Assembly (NCBI GenBank): GCA_036897095.1 | Contig: JAYMSP010000108.1 | Location: 18,148-82,147, forward strand | Direction: 5' to 3' | DNA: 64,000 nt | From: Plantago elongata | Taxonomy: Eukaryota > Streptophyta > Magnoliopsida > Lamiales > Plantaginaceae | Shown: piece by piece, positions 42,078 to 55,200 of the stretch | Layout of the letters: each line of letters starts with the position of its first letter | Position numbering within the stretch: the first letter of the stretch is position 1 | Translations under genes and position numbers: made by a program | The notes under the pieces: model-generated | What the model saw: the letters and a program-made list of their open reading frames with translations, nothing else | What the model was told of the DNA's origin: nothing | Databases searched by the model: none

Positions 42078-45000
42078 CTAGTTCGCAATTCGTTCAAACT
42101 TGACATTACCCTCGTCCAATACTGTCATGTGCTTTCTTTTTTTGGATAATTTAGCAGACGAATCTGTGAACTGAGCAGCTGTTCGTGCACGTAATTCTTC
42201 TAAGCTCTCACCCTCTTTGGCTCTCTCCAGAACCTGAAGAACCAGTAACAAGTCAAAACATACTTGTTGGAAGTAGAAAGCTTTTATTATGAAATACCAC
42301 TTACCAAGTGACGGCCATATAAATGAGTATTCGAAAGAGCTTGAAGGGCATTCCGTGCTTCTTGCTTTGTGACATACTCTACAAAAGCAAAACCTCTGTG
42401 GCTCCCAATCTTCGTTGGTAACCGTAAACGCTTTATCTGTAGAGAACAAATCCAAAAGTTCTAAATCCAACAAAAGTTCTTCTCCGACACCACATGGAAT
42501 TCAAATGAGCACATATATGGAGTATATGTGCCATACATTAAATTCAAAAGGAAAGGGATAACGAACAAAACATGAATTCGTACCTGACCGAATGGACTAA
42601 ATAGTTGTCTGAGGTCCTTCTCTGTAGCCTGGAAAGCTACATTCCTTACGATCAATTTTGTGGAACTCCTGTCATTCTCAGTATTTTTAGTCAATGGTTC
42701 ATCCTTTTTCACATTGCAAAGTTGCAACATGAGTGCGTGCCCGTCCAAAACAGTTCCCTGAAACAGCAATTGGAAGATAAGAAGGGAGGGCCACATAAAA
42801 ATTATCCAACAGAATATTGGCCAGAACGGCAGATAGTGACCTGTAAGTCCTTGCAAATCTTCAGTGCTGTATCAACAGAATCAAACTCCACAAAACCAAA
42901 ACCCATTGACACATACTTGCCATTCTTTAGATGCTTCTTCACCTAAATATGATTGGTAAACTGTTATAAATTGAAAATTATGCTGCTCGCACGGATAAAG
43001 CCGAGAAAAAAAAAAGAATACCCTGACACTTAGTAGCTTTCCTCCTTTCATGTGCTCAGAGAAATGCTTCTTCACAGCCTCATCTGTCGTTCTGAAGTTC
43101 AGGTTCTTGACATACAATGAGCGTGACTGGCAAATATCATATTAAAGATTAATATCTCAAAGAAGAGCAGTTTTAATAAAGTTATTATCTGTATTACATA
43201 TTATGTAACATGCCACGACGAATGATCAGTGTGACTCAGGAAAATAAAATGCAATTTCTTTTTCTTTTTCCAATTTATTCTTTTTTCACCATTTTTAACA
43301 TTATACAGCTGAAACTCTCAAAGTCGAATATTTTTTAGGAACTTATCATATGAACCACATGTTATGTAACATCTCATGCTTTGGAAGAAACAAACAGAGC
43401 AATTGCAATATATAACCCATGAGATCAGGAGATGCCAACATATTTAATTAGAATTACTCTTCATTGTTGACGTTGCCCAACCCCACCCCCAGAAAAAGCC
43501 TCGATGGAGCGAGGGTGATAATGCTTAATGCACTTCCACTCCTTAAATTTCTATCAGAAACAGAATTTCAAGAAAAGGTATAAATATTAAGGTCGTGCTG
43601 CTTACCAAGTTTAGATTAGGACAAACCTTCATAATGCAGGAAGAATACATGTGCTATTACCGAAGATCAGACAATGGCAGAAGTTTATACTCAAAACTTT
43701 AGGTTGTTTAAGTAGGATAGGATATGAATGTCATTTTGTGGTAGTGTTATATCAAGTTGAGAGGTCCAGATAATTCAAGAACCTTTTTCCACATGGTAAC
43801 CAGGGCATAATCAAGAAGTCCAGAGGGTGAAGTATAAACTAGTAGTCATGAATCAAGGGCAGGCAGGAAGCAAAGAACAAGTACAATAGACAATTAACGA
43901 TTGTTTTTTTATATCTAAATTCATATTATCATCAGTACCGTGGATCTATATATACAGCAACTTATCTAGCCATAAGGTGACATTTGGTCAGCACTCAGGG
44001 GTGGGGGTGCAGGGTGGGAAGTGCAAAGGAGTTGGGATGAGTAGGAAAGCAGCTTATAGCAGATGCTTCCAGTCAAGCATTCTGAATCGGCAACAAAATA
44101 CATATAGCCAAAAATACCTCAATTCTATCAGGTTCAATGTCTGCGTCTGTAATTTGTTCAACTAGGTCTACATTAGCTCTCTTAGTTTCAGGTTCGTCCA
44201 TGTCGGTATTGTTCTCACCAATGGGTTGACTGAGAATATTGTCAGGAGCCCATTCGAGATAGAGTGGGGCATCCCTGCAGTAACAGAAAATTATAAATCA
44301 ACGAACAACAAGGAGAATATTGCCTTCAACTAGCAGTCTTACTATGATAAAGGGCACTATGAGTCTCCTTTCGTAATTGATTGTTAGCCATTTAGCTCAA
44401 CATAAAGATAAATTGATACGGTGCTTCAACATTTTTCACATAGTCTGTAACAATTTGAAAATTTTGAAGATAAATACTATAGGCTTAAAGTATACGACAC
44501 CTGTAAGGAGTATCCCATGCAAAATCACTTTAATTAATCATAAAATATCATGATACAATGTTAGTGCTCCTAGGCAGTCTGGGTCATCGTAAGAATCAAA
44601 CCTCAAGAGCTACTTCAAAATTTACAATATTTAATCTCAAAACTGAAGCTCCGTTTTTTACCAACTAATTAATGGATTAAGAGAAGCAGGTCATATCTCA
44701 AAGACCATCCAAGATCCAGATTGTGTATTATGTAATTCAGACCGCCAATAGGGATAATATATATGGGCAGTTTTATGTAATCATAGTATAAAATTTCCCT
44801 TTCAATCAAATCCCATTTCCTTCCATAATCGTGCATTCTCAATTCTTTTAACCCAAACACACTATATTCCGAAATTGCAACTCATATCTGGAAATAATCA
44901 TAGAACATAATTCCCTTTCAATCAATTATGTTTCCTTCCATAATTGTATACTCTCAAAAAATTTCACTCGAACACAGTGTATTCCCACTTGCAACTCATA

Positions 45001-48000
45001 TCTGGAACTAGTGAGATAGTTCAACACTTCATCATAAGATTAAATGCAATTATCACACGTGGGAAGTCAACGCATGTATTGAGGGAGTATTTTGTTACAC
45101 TAAAGTTGTAGAAATTATACTAGTGTAGACTGTAGAGTAGTAAAATGTTGATGGAAAATATGAAAAGCTGATTGAAATGTGTGTTTGGTAAACCAAATTC
45201 TCAATAATGATTAATAAGATAATAATTGAGAGTGATAATTGCTTAATAAACTAATTTTCAAAAACTTAGCATATAATGATGAAGGTAATTGGAAACCATG
45301 TCCAGTGAATTTGGAATACCTACTGAAACCCAAATCTTTTTAGCCATGAATCTCATTCAGATTCTAGGTCAGAAAACAGTATATTAGAAAACATTTGACA
45401 ATCTCCGCTATGTAGAGTTGCAAAACATACAATTAAAAACCACAGCTTGCATAATGTATCTGATTCCATTAGCATGGGCATGACACAACAGCATAGAACC
45501 ACACAATCAATGCTAGGATGCCAAAATTTAAGTAGATTTAATAACTAACAGTTGCTAATTCAACTTACTTGTAGCGCTTGTAAGCTAAACCTTTGAAAGC
45601 TGCACGTGCTTCAGCAGGTTGAAGAAATATTACCTGGGGTTCAACATAAACCCAATTAAAATACAATATGAAATTATGAATGTAGGATGTACTGATGGCC
45701 AATGATGACAACGTATCATCTTTTCCCGCACATAACCCAGCAACAATTGAAAACTTAACACACATAAGTGTGATGTGAAAACATTTTATGTACATTAGGG
45801 CACAGCTTTACTCCAACAATAATCACGGAAGAGCAATACCACCATAGGCTTGTATTCATTTGATCATTTCTTCATGTTATCAGAAAAATATCTTAATCAA
45901 TCAAAGAAAAATTTACGGGCCTAAATAATTTACTCTTGTACTGATTGCATTGATCCATGTCAGTCATTACAGCTCTATCGAGCCAATCGGCAACAAATAT
46001 GCACCGAAAAGAAACATAACATGGTTTAGGTGTTTAGCCAGTTTGAAAAGCTACGAGAAGTATTTATATCCAAATCAGACAATTAATGGTTGAAAGTTGA
46101 AACTACTCCATGAACAAAAATTGCTGAGTTTATTACTAAAGTTGACATGATGATTTCCTTGTTGCCGTCACGGATGAATCATAGATTTAAAGAATAGAAC
46201 TTTCTTTCAAATTATATGTTGAATTGTTGATTGAGCAGAACTGATAAACAAGAAAACAGAATAGTGATAGTCAGAAAGAGAATAAATTCCTACCAAAGCC
46301 AAGGTCTTCACAGGAGGTAAAATGACTTTATCCAAACTGCCATATTTCCCAAACATATCCACTATTTCCCTTTCAGATGAGCTGAAAGGCAAATTTTTTG
46401 CTAAGATGACATGATTGCTTCTTTTTATGGTATCAGTTTTACCAGAAGCTAATCCCTCCAGCGAGGAGACATTAACTCCAGCCCTTGAGAGAGCTTTCTT
46501 AGTTTCAGCAATCACTTGAGCCTCTCCCAACGCAACGCGCACGGCCATATCACTTGATTCTCTATCTAGTAGGTCCGTTTTACTAACACCAAATTTTCGT
46601 GCAATATTTTCCACAACCTATAAATGATGACATGAGAAAATTGAGTCGGGTAATTATTAAAGTTAATACACAAACTGAATGATAGAAGCTGAGCTAGAAG
46701 GGCAAAGAGTAGTAGATTAACCCTAGGAGATGAAAAGGCACTGCTTAGTTAACATTTCTCCTATACCCTGGTGTGCACATCACAAAGATGGGGTAGAACC
46801 AAGGTAATCAAATAAGACTAGTATCTTAACTTACAGTATCAGGGCGCATAAATAAACTGTTCCATGCTCGTGTATTTCCGCTAGCTTCTGATGTCTTTCG
46901 TTCTGCATCTCGCTGCTGCTTAAACGTTTTACCATTAGAAGACTGTTCCTTCAGTTTGTTATTTCTGTAGAACCAACAAGAAGATAAACTTCTTACTAAA
47001 ACAACTTTTAAAGATACAAATTACACAATGTAAAAGCTGAGAATCATAGAGTGCAAACATACTCTGTGTCAGGCACATATTTTTGTTTAGCAGGCATGAC
47101 ATGCAACAATCTCCCCTGAAAAATTGAATTGTCCGTCTCCTCCAGAGCCCTGTAAAGTTTTTTGAAAACACGAAGTTGGAGTCTGAAACAGTCTTATCAC
47201 AGATGCATTCACCGGCATGTTTACAGCGAGGGCTCTTACAACTAGTACAATCTAAACTCAAAAGTTTGCCTTTCATCCAATTACTCAAGGTAGGATATAT
47301 CATGAAATATCACTTACATCCACTAATTATGAGTAGTCGTTATTCATATACCAGAACTTTCAAGTAAATAAGTAAAAATGTATGCTTGCAGACAAGGAAG
47401 AACGACAAATCACCAAATTAAGTTAATGATCAGGGGATTGAAAAATGACATGAATTGACCAAAAGAATAAATGGAGCATATGGCAGTAGATTTAGACTGT
47501 ACATCAAACCAGACTTAAAAACACTATTGAGTTGAAAATGAATTGACATCCCGGAGTTGCTATACTAAAATAGTGAAACCAAATATACCAAAACTATTAG
47601 CAAAACAGATGATCCATTATAATGCGACTCTATGATGCATACAATATCGACTCGACATGCATAACAGCTCAACTTTGAGCTCAGCAAAATATTACCTAGC
47701 AGCAGATTCTGGAAGAGCAAACAGAACATAAGCAAATCCTTTGGATCGTCGTGTGTCTTTATCAATAACAATATGGACCTGAGAGATGCTGCCGAATTTG
47801 CTGAAGTGATCTTCTAGATCATCTTCGCTGCGTAGATAACGTGGAAGAAGATAAAGTACAGTAAATGAGCAACGTGGTAAGGGATACCAACCATACACCT
47901 TATACTTAGAAATGTTAGAAGAGTGAATATCTAGCAGGCACTTACGTGGCAGTGTAGGGAAGATTACGTATGAAGAGGCGACCAGAATCCAGATCTGCAT

Positions 48001-50021
48001 CCTTTTCTATACTAGATGAAGGGTCAATGGAGTCAATCATTTCTTGTTCTCCAGATTTGACATCTTCTAACTTTCCTTTAGGAACAGCAAATTCCAGTTC
48101 ATCCACAACAGCGTCAGTACTCTTATCCAGAGAGTTACCACTGCTATCACTATCATCAGTGCCATCACTGTCATCACTGCCATCAGAACTAGCTTCTTCA
48201 TCACTATCTGACCACTCTTTTCTAACTCGGCTCTTGAAGTAGTCCATGTCAGATATGACATCATCATGAACCAAATTCTTTGAGTTACCTATCTCTTGTT
48301 CCTCCGAAGATCCATTTCCGTCTTCCTCAAATCCTTCATGATTAGCATCTTCTTCGTCTGATTCTGACTCTGATTCACTACCTTCTTTAATACGTAATTT
48401 ATCGCTCCCTGCCACTTTACTTTTCCCAGTGGAGGGGGCTACAAGAGTATCATTGGCCCATAATTTTGATTTGTTCATGACTTGAAGAAACTCTTGAAGT
48501 TGGGGATCATCATTCTCATCAACATTGTCAATCATTTTTGTCTTTTTGTTCTTTCCTTCTAATGTAGAACTTTTTGGACCAGGAATTGTCTTCTCAGCTT
48601 TAGATGAATTATCATGTGACTTTAGCGAGTGTCGGCTCCAAGGTCGCGGCATATTTGGATCTCCAACCTTCCGAGCAATCTGGCTAAAACGCAGCAGAGG
48701 TTACTACAATCATACATTAACCAAGTTTTAAAAGATCACTTCTACTTATAAAATAGTGCAACTGTAGCAGTATGTAGTGGGAATGACTCAAATAATTCCG
48801 TAGACCTTGTAACCAAACATGTTCCGCATCACTTATATGGTAAACGTGGACCACATTCATATGCATGAGTGGAACATTCGTACCAACAGCCTCTAGGGTA
48901 GACCAGGTCTACTTTGGATTCTACATATACTGTGGTGGAACACTTGCATGGAACAGCCCATCCATATGTTTCCGGTTTCCCTTTCTTCTTTCTTTTTTGG
49001 TGAGCATGTGATTGATTGCCATCTAGGAGGCCGAAAGGACTACCTTCTCCAAATGTGATCGACAGCAGTTTCCCTTAGAAACTATAGTTCAGTTTAAAAC
49101 ATCAATAAACCCATGAAGTCAACATAAAATTTTGGAATCAATGAAGGCCAGCTGCATGGTGATGTGCAGCGATCTATCATATACTAGTGACAAATTGTGG
49201 CCACCAGCCTTGAAGATGATAAAACTGCAATTTGCATATGCTATAAAATGTCTGATGACTAGGATAACAAAGGTTGCGATGTTAAAGGACTCTGTTTCAC
49301 CTAATCAGTTTCCTATATCCAGTTGGCTAGTTTTAGCTGCTAATGGATTAAAAGGTAAATGAGGTCAGATGGCTAGTGCTATGGCCATAACCCGGCAATT
49401 TTAATTAAGTGTCTTAGTATCCTAGTTGTAAATGCCTGGCAATCGTGACTGAATAAAATATCATAAATGTTCTTCACTTATTTTCTCTCTTTCTACAATT
49501 CCATCCTCTTTGTCCAAATCTTACATTAAACTTAATCCCTCTATATATGATAGTATTTTACAAGCAGAAATCTAAAACAACTGAGGAGAGGACCAAAAGG
49601 CAACAAAGACAGACCTCACAAGTAATTCTGGAAGTATCCATGAAGGATCTATTGAAGTATTGTAAGGCTTCTTCAGCTTCATGCTGTGACCTGAAACCCA
49701 CAAATCCAAATTGCCTGCTCTTCCCATCCCTGCACCAAGACTCTAGTCTCAGTCATGTAACTAGCAAGATAATTTCATAAAATGAATTAAAGTTTGCAGA
49801 AAGATGAAATAACAGTTTACTTGGTACGCATAAGCTTAGCGTCAGTAACTTCCCCTTTCTGGGAGAAGAACTCTCTGAGGCGATCCTCAGCAACATACTT
49901 GGGCAGGTTCTTCACACATATTCGCGACCTTCATTTAAACCCAAAATTGGTCAACACTCCAACACATTTACTACATGAGCTTGAACTGTGTTGATGAGGA
50001 AAATGAAGTAACAACTTACAT
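42078..50021 (-). CDS. MRD1: Five-RRM rRNA-processing factor, MRD1/RBM19 type
   Basis: Nucleolar pre-rRNA factor; in yeast and animals Mrd1/RBM19 is needed for 18S rRNA maturation. Fifteen coding segments: 50021-50020 (AT only), 49928-49821, 49729-49615, 48679-47946, 47827-47696, 47149-47063, 46964-46835, 46617-46294, 45633-45569, 44274-44118, 43126-43022, 42942-42841, 42757-42584, 42436-42305, 42233-42078. Total 2,523 nt, 840 residues. RRMs at about 2-75 ([10 protein letters not shown]), 306-384 (RLFIRNLPY), 505-575 (VILAKNLPF), 621-695 (LYVKNLNF) and 719-797 (KLIVRNVAF), each with RNP1/RNP2-like strands. A long Asp/Glu/Ser-rich linker (about 150-295) separates RRM1 and RRM2. The basic tail has KKRKHM. 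The family N-terminus begins exactly at MSR, so the split start codon is well supported. No stop or frame break was found. Convergent with VSR. Confidence 0.95.
44781..45014. repeat. Tandem duplication, two units of about 117 bp, in an MRD1 intron
   Basis: Two diverged direct copies in the intron between MRD1 exons 9 and 10. Each begins TCATAG, continues TTCCCTTTCAATCAA and TTTCCTTCCATAAT, and ends GCAACTCATATCTGGAA. First unit about 44781-44897, second about 44898-45014. Confidence 0.75.
49929..50019 (-). promoter_or_regulatory. Intron that splits the MRD1 start codon
   Basis: A 91-bp intron with donor ACAT|GTAAGT and acceptor GAAG|GTCGCG. Joining gives AT+G = ATG, then TCG CGA (Ser-Arg). 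Unspliced RNA reads ATG TAA at the same position, a start-stop codon pair, and the frame of exon 2 has an in-frame TGA just before the acceptor. So the protein can start here only from spliced RNA. Confidence 0.8.
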
Positions 50022-52293
50022 GTTTTTTGTACACTACTTGTATGCCAAAACAGACTTTGAATTGTAATTATCCACAAAAGTCTGGTTGATAAGTATATGA
50101 AATCTGTATCAGAAAAAACAGAACCGACTCATAAAGGACAGAATAAAATCAAAATAATAAACAACACACAACAGAATAGATTAGAAAGATCGATATCAGG
50201 CACAGCATGTAAATACATATCTTATGAGGAATTCAGTGGTACTGGTACCTAAAGGGAACCAAATCAATGAAATTAGGCTAACATATAATGCTATTAGATT
50301 ACCTAACCTAACATAAGATTACAAAAACTTCTAGAGAAAAGGTCTTCAGAAGATTACATACTCTCCACTCAACCAAAATTCATAGCTCATTAAAAAAAAT
50401 GTAAGCAACGGAAGAAAAGAGCAAAGAAAGGTCAGAAACAGCAGAATTACGTTAAGCCGAACGCAAATTAAGGAATGGTGGTTTCAATGCGAAGAAGAAG
50501 GAGAAAAGCTTCGATACCTGAGTGTTATTCCGAAGAGCCGGTATGAATATTGTGATTTTGTGTGAGTGAAGAAAAGTTGAGTAATTACTGCAAAGTAGCA
50601 GTTGCTGTAGCTAAACGAGACCAATTTGCGACGACAATGGCTGGAAGAAGGGAGGGCGGCGGTGAAGAGAGGCGGTTTTGTGCGATAGGGGTGGTGGTGA
50701 AGAAAAGAGATGACTCGATTCTGTTCGTGAATTTGTCAAGTGTCTAATTTGGGCGTTCGGGTCGGGTAGGGCTGAGTAATGTCGGTAAAGGTAAAACCGA
50801 CCCGAATATATTAAGTTTTACCGCTAGCTAGACTCATTTGGAATTTCGATGGGCAACTGGGCTGGGGGAGTTTCATTGTTGATTCCCAATACCCAAACGG
50901 TCCAACCGTTATAAGACCATAATTTTAAATGGGCAATAATTTACAAGTGCGGTCCACCAATTGATTTGAAAGTTTATATTTAAAAAGATGTCACGTTTTC
51001 TTCACTCTAGATGTAATAAATCCGAGTACAAATCGATTGATATCTGAAACAACACGGTTATATAATTTAAGACACAAGATACCTAGTATTGTTTGATTTT
51101 AATCGAACCATCTATTACTATTATAAAAGAAAAAAGTATTAGGATAATTAGCGGACTAACTTTTACTTTTTTCTATTTTACCTCTTATTATAAATATTTT
51201 TTTCCTTACAACATTTTATATGATTTAATCTTACTAAAAATTATACTATAATTGGTAATTCTATTATAATGTAAAAAAAATATTTTTAATTCAATAATTT
51301 TTTAACAATATTAATAAGTTAAAAGTACTCACGCCAATACTACATGCCAATTTTCTAATCACCCAAAAGGAATTGTCCTTCCTAAGATACACTGCAAAAT
51401 TATAGTATAACCTCACTATATATATACGAAGACTAAAGTTGAAGTCTCTTTATAGTAGTTTTGAGAAATTATTATAAAAGTTTGGAAAATTCTGAAAATC
51501 ATGAAAGTACTACATAAAAATATTAAGCCGTGCAATTATTATACAATAATATAAAAAATTTATTTTATAAATAGATAAAAATACACAATTTATACAAAAC
51601 CACACAATTAATACATAATATTGTAAATGATGAAGTACAGCTGAGTTGATAATACACTTCACTCAGTTGATAAGATCACTCAATTAATAAGATACTTCAC
51701 CAAATCGAACTCTAGGTTCGAGTCAATTTTAACCATTAAAAAAACAAGTATACACTTTCACAAAAATTTATACTTTTACAAGTTTTTTGTAATTTTCATT
51801 CACTTGAATATTACTAGGTCGTTTTATATTTACTTTGTTAAATTTGTATTGAACTAAAATTTGGATGGTTTATGGTTATCAAAGAAATTTAATGGGAAGC
51901 AGGAAAGAAAAAATAAAAAAGATCTACACACAAGAATAACTTCCAAAATTTCAAAAATATCTACTGCGGGAGTTTATACATGTTTGATGCCAAAACATGA
52001 AAAAGTAAAATAGATCACTGCTTAACTAGGTTGTGTAAAGACCGAGAGAAACACGGGATTATCCCAACTATGCAAAGACAAAATTTCATTTATTTTTTTC
52101 TCGTATATGATTTATATCACAACTACAAATCAACAACACACTTGTTACAAGTGCCACTTATCTACTCATCTAAACCTAGCAGTATTAATATACAATGTTA
52201 AAAATTGGTTGAAATTGGTTGCTAAAGGGATTGCTTTTCAAAGGAATTCTACTTCTGGTAGCATAGGAACTTTGTGCAGTCTAAAACTGCGCA
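50022..52293. other. MRD1 leader and promoter, then intergenic
   Basis: 50.02-50.6 kb probably holds the MRD1 leader; a possible further leader intron starts at ACTCAG|GTATCG (near 50,520). 50.76-50.82 kb has a GGGTCGGG...ACCGACCC inverted pair. SINE copy 4 lies at 51.6 kb. No other gene. Confidence 0.5.
51629..51746 (+). mobile_element. tRNA-derived SINE, copy 4, diverged and longer
   Basis: GATGAAGTACAGCTGAGTTG, box B TAGGTTCGAGTC and tail TTTTAACCATTAAAAAAA. The box A segment (CTCAGTTGATAAGAT) is repeated about three times, making it about 25 bp longer. Confidence 0.55.
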
Positions 52294-55200
52294 CTAGGTT
52301 GCCTGGCGAAGCATCTGCTGAAGCTCAATCACTTGTTGTTGTTGATCTGGTGGCAGGGAATTCAATTGCTCTGGGGTCAGATTGAGCACTTGTTGCAGTA
52401 ATGTTGAATCCACGTTTGATGGAAGTTGCAACTACACATGATTTAACTAAATTCAATAATATGGTATAAATGATCTTACATAAAAACTACTCCGTATAGT
52501 AGCACACAATTAAAATGATTTAAGTTGGACAAGTCAAAGCCAGATAGAGAAAATAATGATGTCTTGAACAAGTTCATATATTCAACCTTTAAACACAATA
52601 TTTTCGACCATTACACTATTACACTTGTACTTAAGAACTTCAGTCCAGTCATCAAAATCTCACTAATGCACCAATAAAGTCCCTTCCAAGACTTCTAAGA
52701 CTTCTGATGCCAAAAGTTGTTCAAATTGGTATTTCACATAAACAAGTTCATTTCCCAAGTGAAAGTAGAATAAGGTATTTCAATATGCAGTTACATCATG
52801 TAAAAGTTGAGGACGATAAGTTCAACCCGAAAAAGAGAAAAACAAAATTCAAGATAACTGAAGCACCAAAACTGCAATTCAGAAATATGCAGTGACACTA
52901 AAAATCCTGAGAACCAGTAAATATATTTAACTAAATCGATAATACAATAACTTGTCCATGCCAATAATCTTATAACTTCATGATGAGAGTAGATATACTA
53001 AAAAAACACAGGATCATAGCTACAATATATTCAAGAAAGAAGAGAGTTTACCAGGATAAATTAGTTACCTTGTTATCTTGCCTCCCAGGGGCATTGAGAG
53101 GATCAGAAGTTTGGGATGGTACAGAAATAGGTGCGTTATCAGCTTTCAGAGAAGGGGGAACCCTTCCATCATTCAACTTCATCATCTTTGATGGTCTATT
53201 CATTTGGTCGCTGGCCATGCTTGTGTTTCCAGGCAAAACATGCCGCTTTAGATCCATATTCTGCAGCAAATCATATGATGTTAAAGAGGGGTAGGGAAAA
53301 GGGAAAAGGGCTTGAATTTTTTTTTTTTTTTGTAACGGCTAAAGGGTGACTCGAACTCCCGACCTATTGGTTGGAGGTGCGTCTTACCTACTGAGTAGTC
53401 TTACCAACTGAGTTGCGCTTCGTTGTCAGAAAAAAAGGCTTGAAAATTAGTTTAACGTAATATAGAACGATCTTTCCCTAGTTATGAATAAATTTGGCAC
53501 TTATGCTTAATATGAACTTCAACAAACTTGATGAAGGGACAGAAAGATATTGCTTAAGAACATGCTTCATCTGTTTCTTATCTAATACAAACATCTTCCA
53601 TTGACAGCTAAAGTAAAAGTTGGTCACCTGATAGCTTTCAGACGAGAATTGAGGACGCATCACTGAGGAAAGCGTGTTAGAATTTTGAGTGCCCAGATGA
53701 CCGTGATAAGTTGATTTAACAGATGGTACTTGTCCTATATTTTTTGATAAAGGAGGTTGGAATTGTTGGTTCAGTAAAGAGGATGTCAGTGCCTGCGTAT
53801 GTGGTCTAACTGGTAAACCAACTAATGACTCTGGGCGGACAGCAGGTAGGGATGAAACTCCAGGCCGTACAAGCACCTGGCCTTGATGCAGGATTTGGTT
53901 TTGGGCTAGTTGTGGGTGTTGAATTTGAGAGGGAACAGGAAGTGAAAGTGCTGTGGCATATGGGTTCGAATTCGATACACCAGCACGCCCTGGAATTTCA
54001 TGTGCTTGATTCAATGAACCAAATTGCATATTGTTCTGCGGAAGCGGGGGCAATCCTGTATTAGCTTGAACACTTTGCTTTAGAGGCTGCGTGGAGGATT
54101 GCAGAATGTTTGGCATCTGTAACTGCAAATTTAACAATCAAAGTTACTAGCTAAAACACGGTTTATTACAATGATTACGGCAGCAAGAACAATTATGGAT
54201 ATATGGGACAAACCATTTGTGGTGTGACCATTCCCAGCATTATTTGAGCCTGATATCAAATTCAAAGACAAACACAGTGTAAGTATTCCTAGAGTTCCCA
54301 ATCAGTAATCACTAATCTCTAAACAAAGACACTGGCTAGATGCAAAGGAAGAGTTATCTTGAATACAAGCTAACAGGAGGGAACATGTCACAAAAAAATC
54401 ACCGCATGTACAACTAAGAAAAATTATCATTAATGTCATGACAGGGCAATATCAATAGGATATTTGAAAAACAATGACAAAGAACAAGAACCTGAAAGAG
54501 AGCTTTAGGCAACGTGGGAATTGCAAGTAGCAACATCCGAGCTTTGTCTTTGTCTTGTGTAATTAGTGCCTGCCAGAGTCATGTAAAAAGAAGTGGAATA
54601 AGTGGATTATAGCCATTCAGGAACACACAGTAAGGAAATAATTTCTAGCAATAACACTAAACCAATATAGCAAAACCTTTGGAGGAAGATATTCCTCAGT
54701 TTTAGGATAGTGTACATTTACTATGTACGTACTTTAGGAACTCATGCAGGGGAATCCACAAGTAAAAGCCGAATCCTGTTTAAGAGGCTAACCTTCAATT
54801 CAGACAGAATCTCTGTCAGCTGGCTGCTTGACATTTTGGCAAGATATTGAGTCAAACTATCAGTACCCAATGGGGTCTGATTTTGCAATCCAACCAGATT
54901 ATTGGTGCTAGCAGCCTGAGCAGAACCAAGAGCCCCTGCCATGACTGTTGCAGCAGCCATAGCAACGGGCACCCCCAGTGGCTGAAGAAGACTATGATCT
55001 CGAGGGATTGCTGGAACTGCAAACTGTTTTGAAGGATCTGCATCACACCAGCCAGTACAATGATGAGAAGAGATAGACCTTTAGTACTTTAACATCATTG
55101 ACAAATTGCAGCTGTCTGACTTACCTACAGTGGGGACAGTTCCTGGACCACCTCGTCCCTGCTATAAAATAAATGATTAGTATTAAGAGATTAATTCAAG

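Noticed and set aside
45075-45095. GAGGGAGTATT, like a Stowaway right end
   Set aside because: No left partner with a TA site could be found upstream.
50562-50747. Plus-strand ORF of 61 codons upstream of MRD1
   Set aside because: It lies antisense in the MRD1 leader/promoter, has no domain and no splice partner.
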